Source: Nitrospiraceae bacterium (lineage in GTDB: Bacteria; Nitrospirota; Nitrospiria; Nitrospirales; UBA8639). Taken from it: a DNA stretch of 64,000 nucleotides. A model generated the notes under the pieces. The model saw only the letters and a program-made list of their open reading frames with translations, did no database searches and had not been told where the DNA came from. The position numbers and the translations under genes were made by a program. The DNA is taken from NCBI GenBank assembly GCA_020632635.1, contig JACKFE010000003.1, positions 409,538 to 473,537 on the forward strand, read 5' to 3'. Shown piece by piece: positions 17,549 to 26,804 of the stretch. How positions within the stretch are numbered: position 1 is the first letter of the stretch; the number at the start of each line of letters is the position of its first letter.

Positions 17549-17975
17549 GATTCCTCACCGAATAGGCATGAGCGGAGATTTCGTCATGCAGTTGCTGTTC
17601 CTGCCTGGCTAACATGGCGAACACTTCCTTTTCCTTTTTCTCGATCACTAACTCGACCACCCGTCTGGCCTGATACGCTTTCTTCAGCTTTTCGCGTAAT
17701 CCCACAAGCTTGTCCTCCAACCCCTCAATTTTTTGGACTTGGCGTTCCAAGTGTTCACGCAGGATATCCAGCCACCGATACCGCTCCTCGGTCAATATCC
17801 CCTCGGTCCCTTCTCGTAAAAGACCCGCCAGGTCTCCCGCAATCGATTCCATTTCCCGCTCCAACTGCTCCACTTTCATCGCTTCCTGACTTTTTTCCCA
17901 TTCGGTTAACACCACGGCCTCCCGAGCCATGTCTTCTACCTGTTTTCGAAACCGTAACAGTGTGGTCCAGTTCAT
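17532..17975 (-). CDS. fliJ: Flagellar export chaperone FliJ
   Basis: 147 residues starting MNWTTLLRFRKQVED. The frame is open upstream to 18050, but that extension lies inside fliI, and the ATG at 17975 has a good purine-rich ribosome site (GGTAGGGATGGG). The protein is almost entirely a predicted antiparallel coiled coil, as in FliJ, which escorts hook and filament chaperones and links FliI to FlhA. The family is weakly conserved in sequence, so the call uses size, coiled-coil character and its place between fliI and fliK. Confidence 0.85.
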   Translation of the reverse strand: MNWTTLLRFRKQVEDMAREAVVLTEWEKSQEAMKVEQLEREMESIAGDLAGLLREGTEGILTEERYRWLDILREHLERQVQKIEGLEDKLVGLREKLKKAYQARRVVELVIEKKEKEVFAMLARQEQQLHDEISAHAYSVRNHEEIA

Positions 17976-17982
17976 CCCATCC

Positions 17983-19314
17983 CTACCTTTTTTGCATACG
18001 GGTTTTGGCCTGCGCCACGAGCGCCTGTAAACCGGCCACACTGTCTTCAAGGGTAGCCGCTTCGTGTCGGTCTTGGCGTAAGAAATAATTAATCTGCTCT
18101 CGCAACGCTATCGCCACATCCAACCGGCGATTACTCCCGGACTGATACGCCCCTAAATCAATGAGATCTTTAGCTTGCCGATATTCGTTCATCAGCTGCG
18201 CCAGAAACCGGCTGGCATCCAGGTGGGTATCCGGCACAATATCCGACATCACCCGACTCACACTTTGCAGCACATCCACTGCGGGAAAATGCCCCTCCAT
18301 CGCGAGGGAGCGGGTCAGGACCAGATGCCCATCCAAGATGGAACGGATGGTATCTGCAATGGGATCGTTCAAATCATCTCCATCAACCAGCACGGTATAC
18401 AGACCGGTGATGGACCCGGCTGGCAACGGCCCCACCCGTTCCAACACCTGCGGAAAGACGGTAAAGACCGAGGGAGGATACCCCTTACTGGTTGGTGGTT
18501 CGCCGGCAGCCAATCCCACTTCCCGCTGCGCGTGAGCTAACCGGGTTAAAGAATCCACGAAGAGCAGCACACGATTGCCTTGATCACGGAAATATTCCGC
18601 AATGGCCGTGGCCACAAATACGGCTCGCACCCGCACCAAGGGAGATTGATCCGAGGTGGCTGCAATAATCACCGAGCGTCGGAGTCCCTCCGGGCCCAAA
18701 TCCCGTTCAATGAATTCCTTGACCTCGCGCCCACGCTCTCCCACCAAGGCAATGACGTTAATATCCGCCGTCGTCTGCCGGGCGATCATCCCCAACAGGA
18801 CGCTTTTTCCCACTCCGCTGCCAGAAAATATGCCGACCTTTTGCCCCACCCCGCAGGTGAGCATTGCGTTGATGGCCCGCACGCCTAAATCCAATGGATC
18901 AGCAATACGGTTCCGACTCATGGGGGAAGGCGCCGGCGCATACAGCGGATATCGATGGGTACAGACAAGGGGGGCTTGCTCGTCCAATGGTTGTCCGAGC
19001 CCATCCAGCACGCGGCCCAACATGGCATGTCCGACAGGAAGATGAGGAGACGTTGGCTGAAAACGAACCGCATCCCCGGCTTGAATGCCCCGGACCTGTC
19101 CAAATGGCATTACCAAGACCCGTTGGTCGCGAAACCCCACGACTTCACCTTGGCAGATCATGCGCTGTTGATGGGAAAGAATGTCGCATCGCTGACCAAT
19201 GGAGACACCGGTTCCGGTGCTTTCCAAGGTCAGACCCACCGCCTTCATGACCCGGCCGGTCATCGTCACGGTGGGAATGGAGTCAAGGTGCTGAAGAATG
19301 GTCGTCAATGTCAT
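17983..19314 (-). CDS. fliI: Flagellum-specific ATPase FliI
   Basis: 443 residues of the F1-ATPase beta-like fold. The Walker A segment is GIFSGSGVGKSVLLG, followed by VIALVGERGREVKEFIE, the Walker B VLLFVDSLTRLAHAQREVGL and GEPPTSKGYPPSVF. FliI drives unloading of export substrates at the flagellar gate with FliH and FliJ, which flank it here. The start lies 32 bases inside the end of fliH, consistent with translational coupling. Confidence 0.97.
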   Translation of the reverse strand: MTLTTILQHLDSIPTVTMTGRVMKAVGLTLESTGTGVSIGQRCDILSHQQRMICQGEVVGFRDQRVLVMPFGQVRGIQAGDAVRFQPTSPHLPVGHAMLGRVLDGLGQPLDEQAPLVCTHRYPLYAPAPSPMSRNRIADPLDLGVRAINAMLTCGVGQKVGIFSGSGVGKSVLLGMIARQTTADINVIALVGERGREVKEFIERDLGPEGLRRSVIIAATSDQSPLVRVRAVFVATAIAEYFRDQGNRVLLFVDSLTRLAHAQREVGLAAGEPPTSKGYPPSVFTVFPQVLERVGPLPAGSITGLYTVLVDGDDLNDPIADTIRSILDGHLVLTRSLAMEGHFPAVDVLQSVSRVMSDIVPDTHLDASRFLAQLMNEYRQAKDLIDLGAYQSGSNRRLDVAIALREQINYFLRQDRHEAATLEDSVAGLQALVAQAKTRMQKR

Positions 19315-19951
19315 GTGAAGCCGTCCCTACCTCTTGAAGGCCGAATTCCTCAGCAATGGTTTGCAGTTGACGGGAAATTTTGGCATCCAGTAAAAGCCCC
19401 GCTTGCTCCACCACACAGCTTCCCCGTTCAAGGTCCTCCTGACTCTCGATCACGACCTGTCCCTGATGTTCGCCAGCAGAACACAATGACGGTTCAAACG
19501 GTTTCAATATCTGGGCATCCAGTGGATGGACCCGAATCGTCACCAACTCTCGCTTGGACACCAGCCGCAGAACCTGCTGGACCTGCCGCAAGACGACCTC
19601 ACGGTCCACCGCCATTTCCTTCAACAAAATTTTTCGAGCAATGGCCAGGGCGATCTCCACAATGTCCCGTTGTCGCTCCTCAAGGCCCGCCACACGAACC
19701 TGACCGAGATGTTGTGCCATGTTCAAAAGATGAGTAATTTGCTCTTCCACCTGAGCCTGACACGCCGCACGCTCTTCGGCCCGTCCGGCTTCCAGGCCCC
19801 GCTCATAGGCCTGCCGCTGCAAATCGGAACAGTCATGCGGAGGACGTTTTTCCTGCTTTTCTTGACTGCTCCTCAGCTCATTCATGGCGAACAACTTGAC
19901 CGACTCTCCCTGTAATTCAGGCGAGAGCACTTTAGACCATTTGCTCTTCAC
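19283..19951 (-). CDS. fliH: Flagellar assembly protein FliH
   Basis: 222 residues. The central part (about 50-110) is a charged helical region including RQAYERGLEAGRAEERAACQ, where FliH proteins carry repeated small-residue patterns. The C-terminal part resembles V/F-type ATPase subunit E, with VEIALAIARKILLKEMAVD and VTIRVHPLDAQILKPFEPSL. FliH binds and restrains FliI and docks it to FliN. It overlaps fliG by 20 bases and fliI by 32 bases. Confidence 0.93.
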   Translation of the reverse strand: MKSKWSKVLSPELQGESVKLFAMNELRSSQEKQEKRPPHDCSDLQRQAYERGLEAGRAEERAACQAQVEEQITHLLNMAQHLGQVRVAGLEERQRDIVEIALAIARKILLKEMAVDREVVLRQVQQVLRLVSKRELVTIRVHPLDAQILKPFEPSLCSAGEHQGQVVIESQEDLERGSCVVEQAGLLLDAKISRQLQTIAEEFGLQEVGTASHDIDDHSSAP

Positions 19952-20927
19952 CTTTGCCTCCTAATGCGACACGGCCTTCCCCGGCCAACCGTTGAACGGT
20001 TTTCAGGATGTTCTGTTGGGCCGACTCCACGTCGCTGAGTTTGACCGGGCCACGGGTTTCCATATCCTCTTTCAGCGATTCCGCGGCACGGCTGGACATA
20101 TTTCGGAAGAACTTGTCGCGCAAGGGGCCTTCGACCGGCTTCAGGGCCAACAGTAATTCTTCTTTGGCGACTTCCCGCAGTAATTCCTGCATGCCACGAT
20201 CGTCCACATTTTCCAAATCTTCAAAGGTGAACATCTTGCCACGGATTTCCTCAGCCAGTTCAGGGTTCTTGCCCTCCAATTCCGTGAGAATTTCCCCTTC
20301 AATGTTTCGTTTGACGGTATTAAGAATTTCCGCCACGAGGCCGGTGCCGCCGACTGGAATCGCGTTCCGGGAAGAGCCCAGGCGCAATTCTTCCTGCAAG
20401 ACCCAGTTCAATTCCTCCAACATATTGGGCGAGACTTCCTCCGTGGTCGCCAACCGATAGACAATCGCATCGCGCTTGTACGGAGGCAATAAACTCAAAA
20501 TCTGTCCGGCTTGATCGGACTCCAGATTCGCCAGAATGAGTGCGCCGGTCTGTGGATGCTCAAAGGCCAATAAATTCGCAATGGAGGCGGCATCCAAGGA
20601 CTTCAACGTTTCAAAGCCGGCATTCTCCGAAGTATTCAAGGAATTGAGAATCCGGCGGGCCTTATCTTTTCCCAGCGCGGAAGTCAGAATTTTGGCCAGA
20701 TAGACTTTCCCTTCGACCGATAGTCCCGAGGCCCCGGCCAATTCCATGTATTCCTTTAACACCATGCGGTGTTCATCCTGACCGACATTGACCATGGCCC
20801 CCAGGTAGGCACCGATTTGTCGGATATCTTTTTGATCAAGGGCCTTCAACACTTCCACAGCGGATGCCTCGCCAATCGCTAATAACAGGATGGCCGCTTT
20901 TTCATACCCCGATAGCGCTTCATTCAC
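19932..20927 (-). CDS. fliG: Flagellar motor switch protein FliG
   Basis: 331 residues, the normal FliG length. The N-terminal domain binds FliF (YEKAAILLLAIGEASAVEVL), the middle domain contains the conserved EHPQTGALILANLESDQAG, and the C-terminal torque domain has MFTFEDLENVDDRGMQELLR and DKFFRNMSSRAAESLKEDME with the charged residues that interact with MotA. It starts just 3 bases downstream of the fliF stop. Confidence 0.97.
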   Translation of the reverse strand: MNEALSGYEKAAILLLAIGEASAVEVLKALDQKDIRQIGAYLGAMVNVGQDEHRMVLKEYMELAGASGLSVEGKVYLAKILTSALGKDKARRILNSLNTSENAGFETLKSLDAASIANLLAFEHPQTGALILANLESDQAGQILSLLPPYKRDAIVYRLATTEEVSPNMLEELNWVLQEELRLGSSRNAIPVGGTGLVAEILNTVKRNIEGEILTELEGKNPELAEEIRGKMFTFEDLENVDDRGMQELLREVAKEELLLALKPVEGPLRDKFFRNMSSRAAESLKEDMETRGPVKLSDVESAQQNILKTVQRLAGEGRVALGGKGEEQMV

Positions 20928-20930
20928 GGC

Positions 20931-22547
20931 TTAAGCTTTCTCTCCTTGTTCATCTTTAATCCAGGTTCGAATCACATGTGCGGCCGAAGCAGGATTTTGT
21001 GCCGCCATTTTGATGGCCATTTCCTGTGGCGTTTCGCTAATTTGGGCTTCGACTTCCGCCACGGTGGCCGGCAATCCTTCCGAGGCCAATAGGGTCGGCT
21101 CCGACATGGGTTTACTGAGATTCAAGGCAACCGGTCGAATTACAAACCAAATCACCAGTAACCCAAGGACAAAGAAAAGCACCGGTTTCAAGAATCCACC
21201 CCAGGTGGCGACGAACGATTGGACCGCCCCCGTCACTCCTTCTTCACCTGCCGGAACTACGGTGGCTTCAAAGGGCACATTCACCACTTCGATTTGATCA
21301 CCACGTTCCTCATTGAACCCGACCGATTTTTTGACAATTTGAATGAGACTCTGAATTTCCTGTTCCGTCCGTGGAACGTACTTTTTCCCGTCTTCATTGC
21401 CGTCGGATTTCCCGTCGGCCCCTGCTCCCGCTTCATACGTGCCGTCAACCAATACCGCCACGCTCAAGCGCTTAATCGCACCGGTCGGCTCGACGATTTT
21501 GCTCACTTTTCGATTGAGTTCGTAATTAAGAGTTTCATTCTTTCGTTTCGCCTCTTTTTGGCCTCCTCCCACGGATCCGCCTGCAGTTTGCCCACTCGGC
21601 ACGTTAGAAGAGACGCCAGGCACCCCCTGCTCCGGCCTTCGGGATCCACCCTGTTCCATCACCTTCTCTTGACTCCGGTTTTCACTTCGTACCACCTGGC
21701 TATTAGGGTCAAAGCTTTCTTCAGTGATTTCCACCTGCCGGAATTCCAACGGCGCAGTGACCCGAACCACCGACTTATCTTGCCCCAGCACTTGGTCCAA
21801 CATCGTTTGTACCCGTTGCTCCAAATCATGCTCCACGCGTCGTTGAGTCTCAATTTGCGAGGCAGTCATATGCGCATCGTCATCGCCGGCATTCTGACTC
21901 AGCACTTTGCCATGATTGTCCACGACCGTGACCTGACTGGCTTCCAACCCTTCCACGCTACTGGCCACGAGATGCACTATTCCCTGAACTTGCGCCCCCC
22001 CCAGGGGACTCCCCCGCTTGAGAGTCAGAACTACGGCCGCTCGCGCGGCTTTCTGATCGGAACTAAACAACCGCTTTTCCGGAATGACCAAATGCACTCG
22101 CACCCGCTCCACCTGGGAAATCTGACTGATGGTCCTGGCCAATTCTCCCTGAAGTGCACGCCGATAATTCATTTGCTGGGTAAATGGCGTCGCTCCCATG
22201 GTGGTCCGATCAAAAATTTCAAACCCCACCCCCGCCGATTCGGGAAGTCCCAAAGAAGCCAATTGCAATCGCAACTCATGGACACGTTCCGCCGGAACTT
22301 TTATGACGTTGCCGCTTTCCCCGACTTCATAACTGACACTGAGCTTTCCCAATTCCTGCACAATGGCCCGTGTATCGTCGGGCTCCAGATGTGAGTACAA
22401 CACCACCAAATCCGGTTCTTTTCCCATCATCATCAATACGGGAATCGTGGCCAACGCCAGGGCGAGGACCACCACCACCCCAATCCGTTGAGTCAGATTG
22501 AGCGCTTGAAAATTTCGAAGAAGGCTATCAGGCACGAGTACCACCAC
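20931..22547 (-). CDS. fliF: Flagellar MS-ring protein FliF
   Basis: 538 residues. A membrane helix at about 22-42 is followed by periplasmic ring-building motifs, including the secretin-like region with FEIFDRTTMGATPFTQQMNY and EGELARTISQISQVERVRVH-type sequence. A second membrane helix at about 445-465 precedes a cytoplasmic tail that binds FliG (AAQNPASAAHVIRTWIKDE). FliF forms the MS ring on which the flagellum is built. It is followed immediately by fliG. Confidence 0.97.
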   Translation of the reverse strand: MVVLVPDSLLRNFQALNLTQRIGVVVVLALALATIPVLMMMGKEPDLVVLYSHLEPDDTRAIVQELGKLSVSYEVGESGNVIKVPAERVHELRLQLASLGLPESAGVGFEIFDRTTMGATPFTQQMNYRRALQGELARTISQISQVERVRVHLVIPEKRLFSSDQKAARAAVVLTLKRGSPLGGAQVQGIVHLVASSVEGLEASQVTVVDNHGKVLSQNAGDDDAHMTASQIETQRRVEHDLEQRVQTMLDQVLGQDKSVVRVTAPLEFRQVEITEESFDPNSQVVRSENRSQEKVMEQGGSRRPEQGVPGVSSNVPSGQTAGGSVGGGQKEAKRKNETLNYELNRKVSKIVEPTGAIKRLSVAVLVDGTYEAGAGADGKSDGNEDGKKYVPRTEQEIQSLIQIVKKSVGFNEERGDQIEVVNVPFEATVVPAGEEGVTGAVQSFVATWGGFLKPVLFFVLGLLVIWFVIRPVALNLSKPMSEPTLLASEGLPATVAEVEAQISETPQEMAIKMAAQNPASAAHVIRTWIKDEQGEKA

Positions 22548-22617
22548 AGAAAAGTTGACATCGGCTCCCTATGCGGGACATTACCAACGGAGACAACATA
22601 AACCGACCTCGTACTTC

Positions 22618-22920
22618 TTACACCTGCATGCGCATAATTTCTTCATACGCATCGATCAGTTTATTTCTGACCTTGGTCATCAGCTGAAACGACAATCCAG
22701 CTTTTTCGCCTGCAATCACGGCTTGATGGATATTGACGTCTTCACCTCTGGCCACGGCATCTTCCAGTCGTCCCGCTTCATGCTGCATTCGATTGACCTG
22801 CTCCACCGCCTGCGTAAGCAAATCTCCAAATCCGGGGCCGGAGGAGGCTTCGACTTTGGGAGTTTTCAATGCAAACGGTTCCGGAATGGCTTGAATACTT
22901 TTCAGGGAAATCGGGTCCAT
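22618..22920 (-). CDS. fliE: MS-ring/rod junction protein FliE
   Basis: 100 residues. The family pattern is visible: FGDLLTQAVEQVNRMQHEA, then VARGEDVNIHQAVIAGEKAG and LSFQLMTKVRNKLIDAYEEI near the C-terminus. FliE joins the MS ring to the proximal rod and is the first protein exported. It lies between flgC and fliF as in most flagellar operons. Confidence 0.96.
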   Translation of the reverse strand: MDPISLKSIQAIPEPFALKTPKVEASSGPGFGDLLTQAVEQVNRMQHEAGRLEDAVARGEDVNIHQAVIAGEKAGLSFQLMTKVRNKLIDAYEEIMRMQV

Positions 22921-22949
22921 ACACTCACTCCTTATTGTTGACGATCCAC

Positions 22950-23399
22950 TTAGTTACTGCCCATTTGTAAGGCCCGCAAAGTCATGGTTTTTCCGGTTTC
23001 CATGACGGCAATATTGGCCTCATAGGCCCTCGTGGCAGAAATCAAATTGACCATTTCCTCCACGGGGTTCACATTGGGCAACTGCAGATACCCCTTCTCG
23101 TCCGCATCAGGATGGTCAGGGTCATAAATCACCCGCAAAGGGCGGGTATCCTCAACAATATCCGTAATTTGGACGCCAGCGGGTTCCGTGGAGGTATCCC
23201 CAAACGCTTGGGCAAAGACAAAGGAAAAGGGGCGTTCCGGGGCCGTCGTTTGAAACACCACATCTCGCCGTACATAAGGCCCCCCCTCCGGGGTGCGGGT
23301 TGATTCCGCATTCGCCAAATTTCCAGCAATAATGTTGAGACGCTGACGCTGAGAGTCCAACGCCGAGCCCACCACGGCAAAGACACGATCAAGATTCAT
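22950..23399 (-). CDS. flgC: Proximal rod protein FlgC
   Basis: 149 residues. The N-terminus has the rod signature LDSQRQRLNIIAGNLANAES, with ARRDVVFQ-like sequence after it. The C-terminus has the conserved LPNVNPVEEMVNLISATRAY and EANIAVMETGKTMTLRALQM. FlgC forms the proximal rod with FlgB and FlgF. It lies 125 bases downstream of flgB and 29 bases upstream of fliE. Confidence 0.97.
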   Translation of the reverse strand: MNLDRVFAVVGSALDSQRQRLNIIAGNLANAESTRTPEGGPYVRRDVVFQTTAPERPFSFVFAQAFGDTSTEPAGVQITDIVEDTRPLRVIYDPDHPDADEKGYLQLPNVNPVEEMVNLISATRAYEANIAVMETGKTMTLRALQMGSN

Positions 23400-23524
23400 G
23401 ACTGACTCCTTTCAGGATTTGCTCCTTGCAGGGACACGGATTATCCCAACCTCCCATCCGACAGCGGCTCATTCGGCATTACCCGCAATATGAACCTGCT
23501 GGCATCACTCTTCTCCGCACCCGA

Positions 23525-23938
23525 TTACCCTCTTCCGCCTTCATCAATGGCTCGCTTCCATCCTTCAAACCGTCCATCCAAAAATTGACTGACCGCCATA
23601 TACATCAAAGTGTTTTCCGCCATTAACGTCATTTCTTTCTCAAGGTTGACGGTATTATCATCCAGTCCGGCGCCCTCATCATGCTTGACAATCTTGTTGA
23701 ATACATTGTCATTCGGATTGTGAATCGCGATATGCTTGGGATTGGTTTTCATCGCCTGCACCGGACTCTGACCAGCCATCGCCGCCGCTAAGGTTTCGGG
23801 GAACGGCAATTCCCTTGCTTTGTATCCGGGGGTTTCTTCATTGGCCAGATTGGTCGCAATCGTTTCATGCACACCACTCCGCACATCCAATGCATGTTCA
23901 TACAGTCGAGTTCCTTCATCCCATGGAGAAATCATCAT
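23525..23938 (-). CDS. flgB: Proximal rod protein FlgB
   Basis: 137 residues from the ATG at 23938. The frame is open to 23962, but the AGGAG ribosome site sits about 7 bases before 23938, so I prefer the shorter form. The N-terminal rod motif VHETIATNLANEETPGYKA is clear, and the C-terminal half has VNLEKEMTLMAENTLMYMAV. FlgB starts the rod. It is the first gene of the distal flagellar block and follows the sigma-54 promoter at 24029-24044, leaving a leader of about 80 bases that contains a hairpin (23975-23992). Confidence 0.96.
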   Translation of the reverse strand: MMISPWDEGTRLYEHALDVRSGVHETIATNLANEETPGYKARELPFPETLAAAMAGQSPVQAMKTNPKHIAIHNPNDNVFNKIVKHDEGAGLDDNTVNLEKEMTLMAENTLMYMAVSQFLDGRFEGWKRAIDEGGRG

Positions 23939-24028
23939 GATGGTCGCTCCTTTCCCAGGCACTGGATCCGGGGAGGCCAGTCGCCTCTGGCCTTTTCCTT
24001 TCCAACCACACCCTCAAGGGTCAAAAAA

Positions 24029-24044
24029 AGCAACAGCGGTGCCA
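24029..24044 (-). promoter_or_regulatory. Sigma-54 (-24/-12) promoter for the flgB-flgE block
   Basis: On the minus strand the sequence reads TGGCAC, five bases, then TTGCT, a full match to the sigma-54 consensus TGGCAC-N5-TTGC. It lies about 90 bases upstream of flgB, between that gene and the stop of the NtrC-type regulator at 24241. That is the expected position for the promoter of the rod/MS-ring/export/hook operon. Confidence 0.88.
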
Positions 24045-24240
24045 ATCTTCTCCCTTCCTCAAAAACAGGACATTTCCCTGCAAAGCCTCTCCCCCCACTC
24101 CCCCGTCTGATATTTCAGGACTCAGGACCGTTTGCCTCTCAGGACATACCCGGCAGTTCTGTCTTGTCTCTATTTTCAGCCCGGCAAAATTTTCCCGTGC
24201 TTCGTCCTCACCGGGAAGAACATGCGTGGGGCCTCCGCCA

Positions 24241-25629
24241 TTAGATTCCCAAGGGCATGCCCCCGTTCAACTGCCGATACTCCCGCAGCTTATTCCGTAA
24301 GGTGCGAATGCTGATTCCCAGGGTTCTCGCGGCATGAGTACGGTTCCCATCATGACGTTCCAGCGTTCGCATAATCAGATCCCGTTCCATCTCCCAAATT
24401 GTTCCCATGGGTTGCTCAACGTTCGGCTGCAATAAGGCTCGCTCTTCGGTGCGAACATGCTCCAATTGCAACGGCCCATTCCCAGCCAAGAGCACCGCCC
24501 GTTCAATGACATTTTCCAGCTCACGCACATTGCCGCGCCAGGGCCGGCTTTTTAAATACTGCATGGCTTCATCCGTAATCCCACCACCCGCACGCCGATT
24601 GCGACGGGAAGACCGGCTGGTGAATTCTTCCGCCAACAATTGAATGTCTTCAACCCGTTCGCGCAGGGGCGGCAAGGTAAACGGCATTACACTCAACCGA
24701 TAGAACACATCCTCCCGAAAACGTCCTGACTGGACTTCATGCGCGAGGTTTCGGTTCGTCGTGGCAATCACCCGAACATCCACCTGCACGGGGTGTCGCG
24801 ACCCTAGACGATCGACTTCCCGCTCTTGAAGCACCCGTAACAGTTTGGCTTGCAGCCCCAGGCTCATCTCACCAATTTCATCCAACAACAGCGTCCCCTG
24901 ATGAGCCAATTCAAATTTCCCGCACCGTCGAGCTAATGCTCCCGTAAACGCCCCTTTTTCATAGCCGAATAGCTCGCTTTCGAGAAGACCATCCGGCAGG
25001 GCCGCACAATTGATCGCGACAAAGGGCTGTTGGGCACGCGGACTGATGCGGTGAATATGACGAGCCAGGACTTCCTTTCCTGTGCCGCTTTCACCTTGAA
25101 TGAGAATCGTGGCGGCACTGTTGGCCACTAACTCCAACATTTTGAGCGTCTGCAGCACTTTGGGATCACGGGTCAGGAACCCTTCACGGGGTTCCAACGT
25201 CGGTCGTTCATGGCCAATGGGACTCCATGGATCAAGCGGGGAAGCCGATTCGGATTTCAACTGTTGGACTAAATGCTCTAAGCGATCCAATGGAAAGGGT
25301 TTTTGCAAAAACTCCGTAGCCCCGTGCTTCAGCGCTTCCACAGCGGTATCCACCGAACCATAGGCAGTCATCACCACAACCGGCATGTCATACCCTTGGG
25401 CTCGGACTTCCCGTAAAAACTCCATTCCCCCCTTGCCCGGCAGATTCAGATCCGTCAGGACCAACCAGGGAGGATTCCGCTCCACGCATTCCAAGGCTTC
25501 ATAGCCATCTCGAGCCAGCGTGATGGGATATCCCTGTTGACTCAACACCTTGCTCAATGCGGATTGCAATTGCTCGTCATCTTCAATGATTAAAATGCCA
25601 CGGCTTTCACCGGTTTCTGTTACGGTCAT
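24241..25629 (-). CDS. NtrC-type sigma-54 response regulator, probable flagellar activator (FlrC/FleR-like)
   Basis: 462 residues in three domains. The receiver has phosphoacceptor D60 in VLTDLNLPGKGG and conserved K110. The AAA+ domain has Walker A GESGTGKE (about 179-186) and the sigma-54 contact loop GAFTGA (about 226-231). The C-terminal Fis-like helix-turn-helix includes GNRTHAARTLGISIRTLRNK. It should activate sigma-54 promoters when phosphorylated by the kinase encoded 11 bases upstream. The two flagellar sigma-54 promoters at 24029 and 12561 are likely targets. The family is certain; the flagellar role is inferred from position. Confidence 0.9.
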   Translation of the reverse strand: MTVTETGESRGILIIEDDEQLQSALSKVLSQQGYPITLARDGYEALECVERNPPWLVLTDLNLPGKGGMEFLREVRAQGYDMPVVVMTAYGSVDTAVEALKHGATEFLQKPFPLDRLEHLVQQLKSESASPLDPWSPIGHERPTLEPREGFLTRDPKVLQTLKMLELVANSAATILIQGESGTGKEVLARHIHRISPRAQQPFVAINCAALPDGLLESELFGYEKGAFTGALARRCGKFELAHQGTLLLDEIGEMSLGLQAKLLRVLQEREVDRLGSRHPVQVDVRVIATTNRNLAHEVQSGRFREDVFYRLSVMPFTLPPLRERVEDIQLLAEEFTSRSSRRNRRAGGGITDEAMQYLKSRPWRGNVRELENVIERAVLLAGNGPLQLEHVRTEERALLQPNVEQPMGTIWEMERDLIMRTLERHDGNRTHAARTLGISIRTLRNKLREYRQLNGGMPLGI

Positions 25630-25640
25630 GCCACTCTCCT

Positions 25641-26804
25641 TTATTGCGGAAGGACCAGACGCACCGTCGTGCCCGTTCCCTGTTCACTTTGAACATCAAT
25701 TAAGCCATGATGAGCCTGTACAATATGTTTCACGATCGGCAGCCCTAACCCGGTTCCTCCTTTTCGTTTTGAAAAAAATGGGTTAAACATTTGTTCAACT
25801 TCCTCTTGACGCATTCCGCACCCATAATCTCGAACCAGGACTTGGACGCCCTGACCTCCTGATCCTGAGGACGAATCCGATTCCTCACACGCCACCCGTT
25901 GACAGATGAGTTCAATGCGTCCGCCTGGCGAAGATGCGTGAATGGCATTTAACACCACATTCAAGACGGCCCGTTTCAATAACGCTTCGTCGCCCCAGAC
26001 ATCCACTAAGCCGGACTCTATCGAACGGTGAATGGCGATCTGTTTCTGCTGGAGGGGATAGACGGCCAACCATTCCACCTCATTCAACAAACCGGAAAGA
26101 CGGAAACGGTGCGGCTCCATCTGAACCGGCTTGGCAAACGCCAGCAGATTGGCCAATAATCCATCAAACTTCCGAATAGTTGTCACCAGATGATCAATGA
26201 GTGCTTTCCGTTCATCGACGCTCTCCGTTTCTTTTCCCAGCAAGGCGGCATACCATTCCAAACTCGTCAGAGGCTGACGGATATCATGGACCACCCGCAG
26301 CACTTCCTGCCCAAGATGGGAAAGACGGCCTTGTTGAGAGTCATGATCTGGAGCCGGCTCTTCCAAGACATAGCGAATCGTCAAACTCTGAGAATCCAGA
26401 GATTGCTCCAGAGGGTAATCCCACGCCGATACGAGGCGGCCATTCCACTCCCATTGATGAAATGGGACAGCCGGCCAGCCCAAGGCTGACCAGAGGCGCG
26501 ATTCGTGATGCCATGGCCACGTGGCCTGCCCACGAGACAGCAGGGCGCGACCCTTTGCATTCACCGTAATAATCTTGCCCCCTTCGGCCAATAACAGCGC
26601 AGGAACCGGCATGGCATTCACCAGTTTCAACATTTGCCTTACCAGGACGGAACGGGGTGAAGACCGAGTCGAAAAGGCCAGCTTTAACGATCGTTCGCGT
26701 ATGGTGGATGCCGTACCCGGTTCAGCCGGCAACTGGGCCACATTCCAAGCCACAGGCAGAACTGGCTGACGGGATGGAGAAGGATTGCCTTGAGGCATGC
26801 TCAT
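25641..26804 (-). CDS. Histidine kinase paired with the NtrC-type regulator (FlrB/FleS-like)
   Basis: 387 residues with no membrane helix, so it should be cytoplasmic. A PAS-like N-terminal region (about 55-150) is followed by the H-box VVHDIRQPLTSLEW with H173. The catalytic ATPase domain has N-box NVVLNAIHAS, G1 DYGCGM and FNPFFSKRKGGTGLGLPIVK. Soluble kinases of this kind sense completion of early flagellar structures in polar flagellates. It starts 4 bases inside the end of the TPR gene and its stop lies 11 bases before the regulator start, so the three genes form one unit. Confidence 0.9.
   Translation of the reverse strand: MSMPQGNPSPSRQPVLPVAWNVAQLPAEPGTASTIRERSLKLAFSTRSSPRSVLVRQMLKLVNAMPVPALLLAEGGKIITVNAKGRALLSRGQATWPWHHESRLWSALGWPAVPFHQWEWNGRLVSAWDYPLEQSLDSQSLTIRYVLEEPAPDHDSQQGRLSHLGQEVLRVVHDIRQPLTSLEWYAALLGKETESVDERKALIDHLVTTIRKFDGLLANLLAFAKPVQMEPHRFRLSGLLNEVEWLAVYPLQQKQIAIHRSIESGLVDVWGDEALLKRAVLNVVLNAIHASSPGGRIELICQRVACEESDSSSGSGGQGVQVLVRDYGCGMRQEEVEQMFNPFFSKRKGGTGLGLPIVKHIVQAHHGLIDVQSEQGTGTTVRLVLPQ

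Noticed and set aside
21219..22394. Plus-strand frame of 391 residues antisense to fliF
   Set aside because: It lies wholly opposite a certain gene and has a histidine-, leucine- and arginine-rich composition typical of antisense frames.
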